DNA of 10,800 nt from assembly GCA_028703735.1 (NCBI GenBank), contig JAQVMI010000033.1:1-10800 (forward strand). Direction: 5' to 3'. Positions 1 through 7,010 of the stretch are shown here, piece by piece; position 1 is the first letter of the stretch, and each line of letters starts with the position of its first letter. Source of the DNA: Candidatus Cloacimonadota bacterium. Lineage in GTDB: Bacteria; Cloacimonadota; Cloacimonadia; Cloacimonadales; Cloacimonadaceae. Both the position numbers and the translations under genes were made by a program. Under the pieces are notes generated by a model. The model searched no databases and was not told the origin of the DNA. It was given only the letters and a program-made list of their open reading frames with translations.

Positions 1-18
1 TAAGGACTTCATCCTTAA

Positions 19-36
19 TGATTCCGTATTGATTCC
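19..36 (+). repeat. 7-base direct repeat TGATTCC with 11-base period (Pho-box-like geometry)
   Basis: TGATTCC at 19-25 recurs at 30-36, separated by GTAT and followed by TTAA. A 7-base half-site plus a 4-base AT-rich spacer, repeated every 11 bases, is the architecture of the enterobacterial Pho box, although the half-site sequence differs from CTGTCAT. It lies far (about 215 bases) from the phoB start, so it could belong to something left of the window or be chance. Confidence 0.25.
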
Positions 37-158
37 TTAATTCAAGCAGGCAGGCATAGGATGGTTTCTGTATGGCAGCCATGCAGCGCAGCCTCTTAAG
101 GCAACAGCAAAAGGCGTTAAGGCAATACTGTAAGGGCTTAAACAGTAATGATATGTTT

Positions 159-176
159 GGTTAAGATAACTTAACC
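159..176. promoter_or_regulatory. Perfect inverted repeat GGTTAAG-ATAA-CTTAACC (operator candidate)
   Basis: Seven-base arms at 159-165 and 170-176 flank a 4-base centre, 75 bases upstream of phoB. The CTTAAC core also appears in the 15-base direct repeats upstream of the porin-pst operon (8297-8343, read on the - strand), which suggests a shared regulator, plausibly PhoB. The orientation differs: inverted here, direct there. Confidence 0.35.
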
Positions 177-250
177 GGAAATTTGCTGTTTTTGCTTGCC
201 TAAAAGTGCCTATCCTGCTTAGTGGCAATCAGTAATAAAAGAAGGCCGTT

Positions 251-946
251 ATGAACAAGAATATCTATATCGTAGAAGACGAGCCAGATATCCTGGCTTT
301 GATACAGTTAAAACTGAACGAAGCAGGCTTCCGCACGAAAGGTTTCGAGCGTGCAGAACCTTTGTTTAAGCATCTTATTACCGAATATCCGGATTTGATC
401 TTGCTGGATTTGATGCTTCCAGATATGGATGGAATGGAGGTTTGCCGCAAATTGAAAAGCGATGCAGCCACCGAAAAGATACCTGTGGTGATGTTAACTG
501 CCCGCTGTGATTTGGAAGACAAGGTTAAAGGTTTGGAATTTGGTGCTGATGATTACATCACAAAACCCTTTGAAGCCAAAGAACTTGTTGCCAGGCTGAA
601 GGCTGTAATAAGAAGAAGCGGTTGGGAAATTGCCAAGAATGTGCTAACTATAAACCCAGATTTTATAATAGACTTTAACCGCTACGAAATCCTGATCAGA
701 AACGTAAGATTGGATGTAACCTTAACCGAATTCAAGATTTTGCAGTTACTAACCAAACGTCCCGGCTGGGTTTACAACCGAAGCCAAATTCTGGATTACC
801 TTTGGGGAACAGACAAGGTGGTTATAGAACGAACCATAGACGTTCACATCCGTAACCTGAGAGAAAAACTTGGGTACTTTGCCTATATGATAAAAAACAC
901 CCGTGGAGTAGGCTACTATTTTTTTACCAAACCAAACGAAGATTAA
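251..946 (+). CDS. phoB: Phosphate regulon response regulator, OmpR/PhoB family
   Basis: This 231-residue DNA-binding response regulator accepts phosphate from the adjacent kinase and controls phosphate-starvation genes in the cytoplasm. The receiver domain (residues 3-122) carries the acidic pair E9/D10, the phosphoacceptor D53 in LLDLMLP, T83 and K105 in the TKPF motif. A winged-helix effector domain occupies about 128-227, with the family pattern from the LTLTEFKIL-type helix through RTIDVHIRNLREKLG to the wing ending RGVGYYF. The length is usual for PhoB/PhoP. AAGAAGG lies just upstream of the ATG at a good distance. The kinase gene follows after 66 bases, and the convergent pst operon supports the Pho assignment; by sequence alone another OmpR-family regulator is possible. 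Possible operators lie at 15-176. Confidence 0.9.
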   Translation: MNKNIYIVEDEPDILALIQLKLNEAGFRTKGFERAEPLFKHLITEYPDLILLDLMLPDMDGMEVCRKLKSDAATEKIPVVMLTARCDLEDKVKGLEFGADDYITKPFEAKELVARLKAVIRRSGWEIAKNVLTINPDFIIDFNRYEILIRNVRLDVTLTEFKILQLLTKRPGWVYNRSQILDYLWGTDKVVIERTIDVHIRNLREKLGYFAYMIKNTRGVGYYFFTKPNED

Positions 947-980
947 AATAGCTAAACCACTATACGATAACAATATCTAA

Positions 981-993
981 TAGCATAATGCTA
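981..993. repeat. Short palindrome TAGCAT-A-ATGCTA between phoB and phoR
   Basis: A perfect 6-base inverted repeat with a one-base centre sits in the 66-base phoB-phoR gap, 20 bases before the phoR start codon. It is too short and AT-rich for a terminator. It may be a weak operator or chance. Confidence 0.2.
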
Positions 994-1012
994 CTTACAA
1001 TAGGATACTATT

Positions 1013-2341
1013 TTGGATAAACACAGCTTGAACCGAACCCTGATTATTGCTCTGCTGATCATTCTGTTTGTATTAAGCACCCTGCTTGTATTAAAAACAA
1101 GCATTTGGATCACCCTGCCTGTTATGACTTTAGTAATAGCCACAGTGCTATATTTAATCAGCCGTAGCCTACACAAACATTACGATTTGATCTCGGATGT
1201 AGTGAAGCAGATTGCACAGGGAGATATCAGCCAACGCATTCCGGATATGGAATTGGACGAGTTCGATAGCCTGGGGCAAAACCTGAACCTAATGCTTAGC
1301 AAACTGGATACCACCATACATCATCTTGCCATTCACAGAGAAGAGCTACGCTTGGTTCTAAGCTCTATAGAGGATGTGATCTGGACACAGAATCTGGAGG
1401 GAAGGCTGGTTTGGGCAAATGAACCCTTTAAACGGATGTTTGAAGCTTACGAAGAAAGAAAAAAACAATACTATTGGGAAGTGATAAGAGAACCATTTCT
1501 GCTAAAACAGATAAAAGATAGCGAAACAAGCAAAGCCAAATTGATGACCGAATTGCAATTGGGGGATCAGAGTTTTTTGCTTTCTGCTAATGTAAACAAA
1601 GAGGCTAAACGCCGCGTTTTTATCTTACAAGACATTGCTGCAATACGCCAGGCAGAACAAATGAAGAAAGATTTTATTGCCAATCTGGCGCACGAGCTAA
1701 GAACTCCCCTCACCGCGATTAAAGGTTTTGCCGATGCCATGCAGGAAAAAGTTCACGACGAAAACAGAAGGTATTTAAGAATTATCCAAAACCACACCCG
1801 AAGATTGATTCACCTGATTAGCGATCTGGAGCTACTTATTAAACTGGAACGCACCTCTTTAATAGAAAAACAAGAGATCAATCTGAAAACCTTCTTCGAG
1901 AATATTCAATTGATTTTAGAGCCGCATATAGAAGAAAAGGGGCTGACGCTTACTATAGAACTGGATGCACAGATCCCAAGACTGGAGTGCGATCCCTTCA
2001 AACTGGAGCAAGTATTTATAAATCTGGTGCAAAACTCTTTGCGCTACACAGAAAAGGGTGGCATTTCTATTCGCAGCATTGCTCTGGAGGATGAATTGCT
2101 CTTTGAGGTTTGCGATACGGGTAAAGGCATGGAAAGTATTCACCTGCCACGCATCTTTGAAAGATTCTATGTAGCCGATCCATCGCGAAATCGCAATAAC
2201 AGCGGTACGGGATTGGGGCTTGCCATTGTAAAACATATAGTGCAATTGCATCAGGGTAAAATTGGGGTGCAAAGCGAAATAGACAAGGGAACTTGCTTTC
2301 AGATTTATTTACCCGCCCTTAGTAGTAAGCAAAGCTGGTGA
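1013..2341 (+). CDS. phoR: PhoR-type membrane sensor histidine kinase
   Basis: A 442-residue kinase that autophosphorylates on histidine and passes phosphate to PhoB. Two membrane helices (about 8-27 and 31-49) are joined by a loop of only a few residues, so there is no periplasmic sensor domain; this fits PhoR, which is thought to read PstSCAB/PhoU. A HAMP-like linker (about 50-103) and a PAS domain (about 110-215, with VLSSIEDVIW) follow. The H-box ANLAHELRTPL puts the phosphoacceptor at H227; the N-box has N341, then DTGKGM, the F-box RIFERFYV and the G2 box GTGLGLA (398-404). The start is TTG, chosen because AGGA (1002-1005) lies 7 bases upstream and because a later in-frame ATG near residue 38 would remove the first helix. 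It ends inside the start of the sigma gene (TGATG). Confidence 0.88.
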   Translation: MDKHSLNRTLIIALLIILFVLSTLLVLKTSIWITLPVMTLVIATVLYLISRSLHKHYDLISDVVKQIAQGDISQRIPDMELDEFDSLGQNLNLMLSKLDTTIHHLAIHREELRLVLSSIEDVIWTQNLEGRLVWANEPFKRMFEAYEERKKQYYWEVIREPFLLKQIKDSETSKAKLMTELQLGDQSFLLSANVNKEAKRRVFILQDIAAIRQAEQMKKDFIANLAHELRTPLTAIKGFADAMQEKVHDENRRYLRIIQNHTRRLIHLISDLELLIKLERTSLIEKQEINLKTFFENIQLILEPHIEEKGLTLTIELDAQIPRLECDPFKLEQVFINLVQNSLRYTEKGGISIRSIALEDELLFEVCDTGKGMESIHLPRIFERFYVADPSRNRNNSGTGLGLAIVKHIVQLHQGKIGVQSEIDKGTCFQIYLPALSSKQSW

Positions 2342-2904
2342 TGGATACTGTGCCAAATAACCCGGAAAACTCAAAGCTAAACCTGGAAGAGATACTATCT
2401 ACGCATCAAAATTTAGCTTATAAAATTGCCTCCACCTACAGAAACCGCGGAGTTCCCCTGGAAGACCTGAAACAAGAAGGTTTGATAGGATTGGTAAAAG
2501 CCTGCCGGAATTTTGATCCACAAAGGAATACACAGTTTTCCACCTATGCAGTTTATTGGATCAAAAAGCAGATATTGGAAGCAATTAAGCAAGAAACTAA
2601 TAACCTGTGCAAGAGTGATGAATACAGCAATGAACTGGCAGAATCTATTCCTGCTCCTTTAGAACCTGTTCATACAAATTCCTTACAGCTACCCCATGAG
2701 ATGCCGGAGCTGGAAAAGGCTATACTAAATCTGTCCTACGCCAATGGGCTTAGCTTAAAAGAAATTGCCCTGCGGCTGAATTTAACCGTAGAAAAGGTGA
2801 AACAACATAAACAGAAAGGGCTTAGACGAATGAAGAGTTTCATGCAAAAGGAAACATCAGGCATGGAAGCTATACAGGCAAGCAACCCTGAAGCATTCTC
2901 TTAA
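2341..2904 (+). CDS. Small sigma-70 family RNA polymerase sigma factor
   Basis: A 187-residue sigma factor expected to direct RNA polymerase to a promoter subset. Region 2 (about 18-85) contains NRGVPLEDLKQEGLIGLVKA, FDPQRNTQFSTYA and the -10 recognition helix VYWIKKQIL. After an unconserved linker (86-120, no recognisable region 3), region 4 (about 121-168) has the helix-turn-helix GLSLKEIALRLNLTVEKVKQ and the usual basic LRRMK end. A tail of about 20 residues follows. Region 2 is closer to group 2-4 factors than to ECF factors. The ATG overlaps the phoR stop as TGATG; a GTG three bases earlier (2338) is an alternative. No good Shine-Dalgarno is visible, so translation is probably coupled to phoR. 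Its presence in a phoBR operon is unusual, and its target promoters are unknown. No anti-sigma gene is adjacent. Confidence 0.85.
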   Translation: MDTVPNNPENSKLNLEEILSTHQNLAYKIASTYRNRGVPLEDLKQEGLIGLVKACRNFDPQRNTQFSTYAVYWIKKQILEAIKQETNNLCKSDEYSNELAESIPAPLEPVHTNSLQLPHEMPELEKAILNLSYANGLSLKEIALRLNLTVEKVKQHKQKGLRRMKSFMQKETSGMEAIQASNPEAFS

Positions 2905-3569
2905 GTTAGCTGAGTTAATTCTTGTTCTGCGTGATGTTTAATAATTTTCCCCTCGGCTAAATATATGGTGTTTTCGGCAATATTGGTGGATAAATCGCCA
3001 ACTCTTTCCAGATTCTTGGCAATGCGCAAAACATGCATGTATTGATCTATGTTATGTGGGTTTGCCTTCATCAGGCGTACCAGGTGCTTGTAAATCTGCC
3101 TGTTCAAATCATCTACAAAATTATCTGCCAAACAAACCTTGCGGGAAGCCAGCACATCTTCACGGGCAAAAGCATCCAGGCTATCCTTTAGCATTTTCAG
3201 GGTTGCCTCTTTCATGGTAAGTAATTCAGGTAAGTCCTGAATTATTGGGCTTTCAACCAGGTGAGCAGCACTTTCTGCAATATTAACTGCTTGATCACCC
3301 AATCTTTCCAGATCGTTATTAATCTTGTAGATCATTAAGATAATACGCAGATCTTTTGCCTCGGGTTGATGTAAGGCTATTATTGAAGTGCATTTGTTTT
3401 CAAGTTCCATTTCTATCTGGTTCACCCTTTGTTCGAAAACCATTACTTCATTCAAGAAGGTGCTACCCGTATTATATAGCCCACCAATAGCCATGGATAC
3501 CATCTTTTCTACCAATGTGGCTTGTGCCATCAAAAGCTGTTTAAGCTCGTTTTTCTTTTCTTCTATCAT
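2901..3569 (-). CDS. phoU: Phosphate signalling regulator PhoU
   Basis: A 222-residue all-helical protein that links the Pst transporter to PhoR and damps Pho activation when phosphate is plentiful. It is a tandem repeat of two three-helix PhoU units. Each carries the metal-binding signature: NDLERLGDQAVNIAE around 85-99 and NLERVGDLSTNIAE around 186-199, with the acidic residues E88/D92 and E188/D192 kept in both. The length is typical. AGGAGA precedes the ATG at about 6 bases. It is the last gene of the porin-pst operon, 39 bases after pstB, the usual place for phoU. Its stop codon overlaps that of the convergent sigma gene by four bases, so the two 3' ends must share transcript. Confidence 0.93.
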   Translation of the reverse strand: MIEEKKNELKQLLMAQATLVEKMVSMAIGGLYNTGSTFLNEVMVFEQRVNQIEMELENKCTSIIALHQPEAKDLRIILMIYKINNDLERLGDQAVNIAESAAHLVESPIIQDLPELLTMKEATLKMLKDSLDAFAREDVLASRKVCLADNFVDDLNRQIYKHLVRLMKANPHNIDQYMHVLRIAKNLERVGDLSTNIAENTIYLAEGKIIKHHAEQELTQLT

Positions 3570-3608
3570 TATATCTCCTAAATCTCTTGTTTTGCTGTTA
3601 ATGCCAGC

Positions 3609-4367
3609 TTATCCGAATACACCGGTAAGATATGCTTCGGTCCTTTTGTCCTTTGGAACAGTGAACATCTTTTCTGTTACATCGAACTCCACCAACTGCC
3701 CCAAATACATAAATGCCGTGTAATCCGAAATTCTTCCCGCCTGTGCGATGTTATGGGTGACAATTAGGATGGACACGGATTTTTTCAGTTCCAGACAAAG
3801 CTCTTCTATCTTTGCGGTGGACTGAGGATCCAGGGCAGAGGTAGGCTCGTCTAACAATAGCACTTCCGGGTTATTTGCCAATGCCCGGGCTATGCAAAGC
3901 CGTTGTTGCTGACCACCGGATAAAGCCATAGCGGGAGTATGCAATCTGTCCTTCACCTCATCCCAAAGCCACGCAGCTCTCAGGCTTTCTTCCACTCTTC
4001 CATGAATGTCACATTTAGAGTGTCTCCCCTGGATTACCAACCCAAAGGCTACGTTGTTATAAATGGACTTAGGGAAGGGATTGGGCTTTTGAAACACCAT
4101 CCCCACCTTGGCTCTAATCTTGGTTACGTCTGTTTTAGAGCAGTAGATATTTTGCTCTCCCAAAGTTATCTTACCTTCTATTTTGGTCTCCGGAATTAGA
4201 TCATTCATGCGATTAAAGCAGCGTAACAAGGTAGATTTACCACAACCTGATGGACCAATAATTGCTGTTACCATCTTGTCGTAAATGGGCAGATTTACGT
4301 TGTGGAGCACTTGTTGTTTGCCAAACCACAGATTAAGGTCTTGGGTTTGAATACGGGTGTTTACCAT
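3609..4367 (-). CDS. pstB: Phosphate ABC transporter ATP-binding protein PstB
   Basis: A 252-residue ATPase that powers high-affinity phosphate import on the inner face of the membrane. It has Walker [10 protein letters not shown] (38-46, K44), the Q-loop FQKPNPFP (Q93; the KPNPFP extension is diagnostic of PstB), the ABC signature LSGGQQQR (149-156), Walker B VLLLDEP with D173 and catalytic E174, the D-loop SALD and the switch H205. The length is typical. The ATG lies within the end of pstA, overlapping it by 7 bases, and its Shine-Dalgarno GGAG is inside pstA, which suggests coupled translation and matched subunit amounts. It pairs with the permeases PstC and PstA. Confidence 0.96.
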   Translation of the reverse strand: MVNTRIQTQDLNLWFGKQQVLHNVNLPIYDKMVTAIIGPSGCGKSTLLRCFNRMNDLIPETKIEGKITLGEQNIYCSKTDVTKIRAKVGMVFQKPNPFPKSIYNNVAFGLVIQGRHSKCDIHGRVEESLRAAWLWDEVKDRLHTPAMALSGGQQQRLCIARALANNPEVLLLDEPTSALDPQSTAKIEELCLELKKSVSILIVTHNIAQAGRISDYTAFMYLGQLVEFDVTEKMFTVPKDKRTEAYLTGVFG

Positions 4368-5215
4368 TTTCTATTTCTCCTGATTGCATAGCGGGTGTAA
4401 ATTGCAATTGCGCTTATTGATAGTACCATCATCAGCAAAACCAGCGCAGTACCATAGGCAATGGGAACCTGAGCTTCTGCATGTGTTCCCTCTGTCATTA
4501 AAGCATAAATATGATAGGGCAATGCCATCACTTCGTCGTTCCAGCTCTTGGGAAGCCTGCGGGAATAAAACGTAGCTGCTGTGAACATAATCGGAGCAGT
4601 TTCTCCTGCAATTCTTCCTATGCTTATAATGGTGCTGGTAAGTATATTTGGTAAGGCAGTTGGAAGTAAAACCCGCAAAATAGTTTGCCTTTGCGTAGCC
4701 CCTAAAGCCAATGATGCATCACTAAAATCCTTTGGCACAGAGCGTATGGCTTCTTCTGTGTTATTTATTATCATCGGTAAGGCTAAAATTGCCAAAGTTA
4801 AAGCCCCCGAAAGAAGAGAGATGTTAAAGCCCATCAGGTTTACAAAGATTGCCATGCCAAATAAACCAAAAATTATGGAAGGCGTTCCAGCCAAAGTATT
4901 TATAGATATTCTTAAGATTCTTACCAACCACACAGGTTTGCCATAATTGGTAAGGTAAATAGCGGTAAACACACCCAGTGGCATGGCTATAAGTATCGCC
5001 AGAGTTGTTAGCCAAAAGGTTCCCACCACCGCCGGAAAAATGCCACCTGCTGTCATACCCTTTTGAGGTGAACTGAATACAAAATCCCAGCTTAAAACAC
5101 TGGAACCCATATAGAACATTCTAATAATAAAGACTATTAAAAAGCCAAAGGTTATTAGTATAGCAAGGCTAAGGACGGAAACTCCCAAATAGTTTTGCAG
5201 CTTGCGCTTGTTCAC
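4361..5215 (-). CDS. pstA: Phosphate ABC transporter permease PstA
   Basis: A 284-residue inner-membrane permease, one half of the phosphate channel with PstC. About six hydrophobic helices are visible, the first at roughly 12-34. The cytoplasmic EAA loop that contacts PstB reads [20 protein letters not shown] followed by [16 protein letters not shown]. The stretch [17 protein letters not shown] and the late [15 protein letters not shown] are PstA-typical. The start is GTG, preceded by AAGGAG with 6 bases between. It overlaps the pstC stop by four bases (GTGA) and overlaps pstB by seven at its other end, so pstC, pstA and pstB form a tightly coupled translation unit. Confidence 0.95.
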   Translation of the reverse strand: MNKRKLQNYLGVSVLSLAILITFGFLIVFIIRMFYMGSSVLSWDFVFSSPQKGMTAGGIFPAVVGTFWLTTLAILIAMPLGVFTAIYLTNYGKPVWLVRILRISINTLAGTPSIIFGLFGMAIFVNLMGFNISLLSGALTLAILALPMIINNTEEAIRSVPKDFSDASLALGATQRQTILRVLLPTALPNILTSTIISIGRIAGETAPIMFTAATFYSRRLPKSWNDEVMALPYHIYALMTEGTHAEAQVPIAYGTALVLLMMVLSISAIAIYTRYAIRRNRKW

Positions 5216-6081
5216 CTGTAGCTCCTTCTTAAAAACACCAGCTCGGTTACAAGATTGGTTACAAAGGTAATGATGAATAACAAAATCGCCAGGGCAAATA
5301 GTGAACTGTAATGCATATCACCCATCACGGTCTCCCCCATCTCTGCTGCAATTGTGGAAGTCATCGGACGTATGGAATCAAACATGGAATGCGGAATTTG
5401 GGCACTTCCACCTGCGACCATTAAAACCACCATTGTTTCACCTATGGCTCTGCCGAAGCCTATTAGTACACTGCCGATAATCCCATTTTTTGCAGCAGGT
5501 ACCACTGCTCTGAAGATGCACTCTGTTTTGGTTGCACCTAATGCCAAAGATGCTTCGCGAATGCTTTTGGGAACGTTAGCCAAAGCGTCTTCACTAAGGC
5601 TGGCAATTATGGGAACTATCATTACACCCAGAACCACCGAAACAGTAAAAAGGTTTAATCCTGTATCCAGATTGAACCACACCCGCACCAGCGGTGCAAG
5701 GAAAGCCATCCCGAAAAGACCATAAACCACGCTGGGAATTCCAGCCAGTAATTCTATAATCGGTTTTACGATCTCTTTTAAACGTGAGCCAGCTATCTCT
5801 GACACAAATATTGCCGAACCCAAACCTAAGGGTATTCCGATAATTAATGCACCTAAACTTACAAATATGGAACCCATTATTAAGGTAAAAGCTCCGAATT
5901 CGGGAAATTCATGCGTAGGATACCATGCACTGCTGCCTAAAAATTTTGCTATGGGGACATTCTTAAAAATTGGCAAGCCCTCACTAAAGAGGCTTATAAT
6001 AATGCCAAATAACGCCACTATTGTAAATAGCGAAGCCGTGTAGGTTATCGCTTTGAATAGCTTCTCTTTATAGCCTTTCAT
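5212..6081 (-). CDS. pstC: Phosphate ABC transporter permease PstC
   Basis: A 289-residue inner-membrane permease partnering PstA. About six membrane helices are seen, the first at roughly 12-33. The region IIELLAGIPSVVYGLFGMAF and the EAA loop (EDALANVPKSIREASLALGA and onward) are strong PstC features, as is GFGRAIGETMVVLMVAGG. The length is at the short end of the family, with no large N-terminal extension. The ribosome site is weak (GGATTAG before ATG), in contrast with pstA and pstS. With the hairpin at 6098-6123 upstream, this suggests lower output of the permease than of the binding protein. The stop overlaps the pstA GTG. Confidence 0.95.
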   Translation of the reverse strand: MKGYKEKLFKAITYTASLFTIVALFGIIISLFSEGLPIFKNVPIAKFLGSSAWYPTHEFPEFGAFTLIMGSIFVSLGALIIGIPLGLGSAIFVSEIAGSRLKEIVKPIIELLAGIPSVVYGLFGMAFLAPLVRVWFNLDTGLNLFTVSVVLGVMIVPIIASLSEDALANVPKSIREASLALGATKTECIFRAVVPAAKNGIIGSVLIGFGRAIGETMVVLMVAGGSAQIPHSMFDSIRPMTSTIAAEMGETVMGDMHYSSLFALAILLFIITFVTNLVTELVFLRRSYR

Positions 6082-6097
6082 TTTCTAATCCAATCTT

Positions 6098-6123
6098 GGG
6101 GGCAACATATCACAGTTGCCCCC
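6098..6123 (-). other. Strong hairpin between pstS and pstC (mRNA stabiliser or attenuator)
   Basis: GGGGGCAAC (6098-6106) and GTTGCCCCC (6115-6123) form a perfect 9-base-pair stem with an 8-base loop in the 100-base pstS-pstC gap. On the - strand, where the operon is transcribed, no U-run follows, so it is not a classic intrinsic terminator. It would protect the pstS 3' end or partly stop polymerase. Either would raise PstS and porin over PstCAB, a known strategy for binding-protein transporters. Confidence 0.6.
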
Positions 6124-6181
6124 TTGTTTAGTTCTCTTGCTGCATCCATTAATAAGGAGATACGATGCGTTTATCTACTAC

Positions 6182-7000
6182 TTAGTTCAAGGTTATAAAT
6201 CCGCTTTCCTTTACCATAGCTTGCCCTTCTGCAGATTGAATAAAGCTTAAATAACTGGCAACCACACCCTTTGCTTTGCCATTTGTATACATATATAGCT
6301 TGCGGGATAAGGGATATGTGCCATTTTTCACAGTGCTCTCGGAAGGAGTGATGTTGTTTACCGGTACTACATTCACGTTCTCGTTCACATATCCCAAGCC
6401 GGCATAACCAATTGCTCCGGGAGTGCTTGTAACCGCAGTTACCACTGCATTATTAGAGGCAAGAAGCTGTGCTGCACCTTCAACTTTGGAACCAGACAAT
6501 GCCTTCTCGTTAAATACTTCAAAGGTTCCGGAAGCAACGTCGCGGGAGATTATCACGATTGGCATACTTGCTCCGCCTACTTCTTTCCAATTCTTAATCT
6601 TACCGGTGTAGATTCCCTTAATCTGGGCTACGGTAAGGTTGCTTACCTTATTGTTCTTATGCACAACAATGCTTATTCCATCGTTAGCTATTGCATAAGG
6701 TGTGGGATTAATCCCTTTAGCCTTGCAAGCTGCAATTTCTTTAGATTTCATAGAACGGCTGGAATTAGCGATATCCACAGTTTTATTTTGCAGGGCAGCA
6801 ACTCCTACTCCGGAGCCTCCACCACGAACAGAGATGTTTATATCAGGGTTTTTATCCATAAAGGCTTCGGCTGTAGCCTGGGCTACTGGTAATACAGTGG
6901 TAGAGCCAGAACAGGTTAATTGATTCCCCTTGGCAAGAAGTGGCACGCTTACAGCACTTAGTATGGCGACGATTAGGATTATTATAGTATTAACTTTCAT
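6182..7000 (-). CDS. pstS: Periplasmic phosphate-binding protein PstS
   Basis: A 272-residue precursor that captures phosphate in the periplasm and delivers it to PstCA. A Sec signal peptide covers about 1-23, ending PLLA before KGN. There is no lipobox cysteine, so the mature protein should be soluble, as in diderms. Phosphate-contact motifs are present: SGSTT (31-35), R59 followed by GGGSGVG, D76 with IANSSR, and R153-x3-SGT (157-159). The family is the shorter PstS type (around 270-280 residues), not the 340-residue enterobacterial one. AAGGGG precedes the ATG. The gap from the porin stop is 10 bases, so both are surely co-transcribed. Confidence 0.95.
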   Translation of the reverse strand: MKVNTIIILIVAILSAVSVPLLAKGNQLTCSGSTTVLPVAQATAEAFMDKNPDINISVRGGGSGVGVAALQNKTVDIANSSRSMKSKEIAACKAKGINPTPYAIANDGISIVVHKNNKVSNLTVAQIKGIYTGKIKNWKEVGGASMPIVIISRDVASGTFEVFNEKALSGSKVEGAAQLLASNNAVVTAVTSTPGAIGYAGLGYVNENVNVVPVNNITPSESTVKNGTYPLSRKLYMYTNGKAKGVVASYLSFIQSAEGQAMVKESGFITLN

Positions 7001-7010
7001 GTTATTCCCC

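Larger units (their letters stand above)
15..176 (+). promoter_or_regulatory. Phased TTAA array upstream of phoB (putative regulator-binding leader)
   Basis: TTAA occurs at 15, 37, 96, 117, 138, 161 and 171. The steps 96-117-138 are exactly 21 bases, 15-37 is 22, 138-161 is 23 and 161-171 is 10, so most copies lie on one face of the helix; the 37-96 step does not fit. Two copies are extended as TTAAGGCAA (96-104 and 117-125). The cluster lies 75-235 bases before the phoB start, and no convincing open reading frame fills this stretch. Binding by PhoB or another regulator is inference. I could not identify a confident -10/-35 pair; TATCCT at 211-216 is only a weak -10 candidate. Confidence 0.35.

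Noticed and set aside
126..147. TACTGT and ACAGTA inverted repeat resembling a LexA box
   Set aside because: The CTG to CAG spacing is 12 bases rather than the 10 of the enterobacterial SOS box, and no SOS gene follows.
37..228. A 63-codon reading frame on the - strand upstream of phoB
   Set aside because: It overlaps the phased TTAA leader, shows no family resemblance and has no convincing ribosome site.
6165..6185. AAGGAG followed by ATG and a six-codon frame on the + strand in the pstS-pstC gap
   Set aside because: It is antisense to the operon and very short, and no promoter is seen; probably chance.
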